Below, one piece after another: positions 63,101 to 64,000 of a stretch of DNA of 64,000 nt (the first letter of the stretch is position 1; each line of letters begins with the position of its first letter). The translations under genes and the position numbers were made by a program. The notes beneath the pieces are model-generated. The model had not been told where the DNA came from. It saw only the letters and a program-made list of their open reading frames with translations, and searched no databases. This DNA comes from Peteryoungia rhizophila (GTDB taxonomy: Bacteria > Pseudomonadota > Alphaproteobacteria > Rhizobiales > Rhizobiaceae). The stretch lies in assembly GCF_004912145.1 (NCBI RefSeq), contig NZ_STGT01000001.1, forward strand, positions 186,001 to 250,000, read 5' to 3'.

Positions 63101-64000
63101 TTTGCGCTCCTTTCCATCTCGATGCGGTCCAGCCAGAGCGAGAAGCCGACGGCCGGAATATGGGTCTCGGCGCCGAGCAGCGTCAGCAGTCGGTCGAAGC
63201 GGCCACCACCGGCGAGGACTGCGGGTTTGTCCTTCACCGCCACTTCGAAGACGAGGCCGGTATAATAATCCAGCGGACGACCGAAGGCGGCGCGGTAGGT
63301 GATCAGGTCGAGATCGACGCCGGTGCTGGCAAGCGCCGCAACGCGCTCGTCGAAGCGGCTGAGAGCTTGCCCGAGCTTCAAGCCGGCGGCATCAGCAAAA
63401 CCGGCAAGGGCTGCCGAAGCATCGCCAAGCGGCAGTTCGAGCGAGAGGAATTCGCGCAGCAGCAGCAGGGCCGCACCGTCTAGCCGGGTCTCCGAGAGCT
63501 CCAGCTTTTCCTTCAGGCGGCGGGCGATCTCGGCCGGCGTGCGGCTGGCATTGGTGAGATAGCCGGTTTCCTGCATGGTCGCATCGATATGCGCAATCAG
63601 GGCGTCCTGGTCGCCGCTTGCGAGCAACTCTGACACTTGCGGATCGAGACCTGGCACCGGCGTCGGCGTGGCAAGCTTCCGCAGCAGCTGGTCGATCTGA
63701 TCGGGATTACCGAAGGCCTGGATCAGGCGCTTCTGCCAGCCGGCGGGCAGGCCGAGCGCCTTGACCACGGCCTCAAAAACGGACTGGTCGCCGAGGGTGA
63801 CTGCGAGCGGCTTGGTCGGCAGCAGGCGGGTGAGGATGGCGACGCTGTCTGAAATCGCGCGGGCATCCGAAGCGGCGACCGCGATGTCGCCCAGGTCTTC
63901 AATGCCGGCCTGGTAGAATTCCTGCGGGCCTTCCCGGCGCTGGCGGAAGACTTCGCCGAGATAGGCATAGCGCTTCGGCGTTCCGGTCGCGGTTTCGATA
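63097..64000 (-). CDS. hisZ: ATP phosphoribosyltransferase regulatory subunit (partial, N-terminus outside the window)
   Basis: Histidyl-tRNA-synthetase-like subunit that activates short HisG and gives histidine feedback. The reading frame is open to position 64000; the visible part begins [20 protein letters not shown], with [14 protein letters not shown] (class II core), then [19 protein letters not shown] and [10 protein letters not shown], all typical of HisZ. The start lies beyond the window. Its stop overlaps the hisG start (ATGA), confirming a hisZG operon on the minus strand. Confidence 0.95.
   Translation of the reverse strand, partial: IETATGTPKRYAYLGEVFRQRREGPQEFYQAGIEDLGDIAVAASDARAISDSVAILTRLLPTKPLAVTLGDQSVFEAVVKALGLPAGWQKRLIQAFGNPDQIDQLLRKLATPTPVPGLDPQVSELLASGDQDALIAHIDATMQETGYLTNASRTPAEIARRLKEKLELSETRLDGAALLLLREFLSLELPLGDASAALAGFADAAGLKLGQALSRFDERVAALASTGVDLDLITYRAAFGRPLDYYTGLVFEVAVKDKPAVLAGGGRFDRLLTLLGAETHIPAVGFSLWLDRIEMERSAK

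Overview
The window looks like chromosome of an alphaproteobacterium of the order Rhizobiales, most likely family Rhizobiaceae. This is inferred from high GC, the split F0 ATP synthase operon (atpI-B-E-F'-F) without F1 genes beside it, an HWE-family histidine kinase, the order pmbA/cysQ/DUF4170/waaA/HAD/lpxK with mutL alongside, a short HisG paired with HisZ, a CIRCE-controlled groESL operon and several rhizobial-type DUF proteins. I found no rRNA, tRNA, CRISPR array, insertion sequence or prophage. Most of the DNA is densely packed housekeeping sequence.

Layout. 1-9.3 kb: start of a secreted protein, glyQ, an HWE kinase, an S49 protease, a TrmN6-like methyltransferase and DUF2007 (minus strand); then ispB, a TPR protein, ispE and moaB (plus). 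9.3-20 kb: a small glycosyltransferase, a PA0069-type radical SAM protein, rnhB, a secreted protein, the F0 operon with a clear promoter, a SleB-like cell wall hydrolase with a striking dyad upstream, and a kup/corA pair. 20-24.5 kb: mrp, a LuxR solo with an altered ligand pocket, an SMP-30 lactonase and a Thr-rich PRC-barrel secreted protein. 24.5-32.5 kb, the most accessory-looking part: a DgcA/StcD-like flavoprotein and an MttB-family methyltransferase with a divergent LysR regulator (probable methylated-amine catabolism), then a GGDEF-EAL protein and a PAS-PAS-REC protein.

32.5-47 kb: mutL, DUF2093, lpxK, an HAD phosphatase, waaA, DUF4170, cysQ and pmbA (Kdo/lipid A neighbourhood), a CPA2 antiporter, a patatin, rsmD, a pseudouridine synthase with a long basic disordered tail, and tadA. 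47-54 kb: a lipoprotein, ileS, a RHH/ParE toxin-antitoxin pair, an orphan BrnA-like protein, ribF and a HAD-IIA protein. 54-64 kb: chrA and a rhodanese-ChrB protein, groESL, a lytic transglycosylase bracketed by a 37-bp near-direct repeat, an unknown protein, DoxX, a methyltransferase, hisG and the C-terminal part of hisZ running off the window.

The strongest candidates for new biology are the MttB/flavoprotein/LysR set with no corrinoid protein gene nearby, the PAS-PAS-pseudoREC-REC protein without a kinase module beside a cyclic-di-GMP enzyme, the LuxR solo, and the operator-like dyad in front of the cell wall hydrolase. All function calls are read from sequence by eye; no database search was run.
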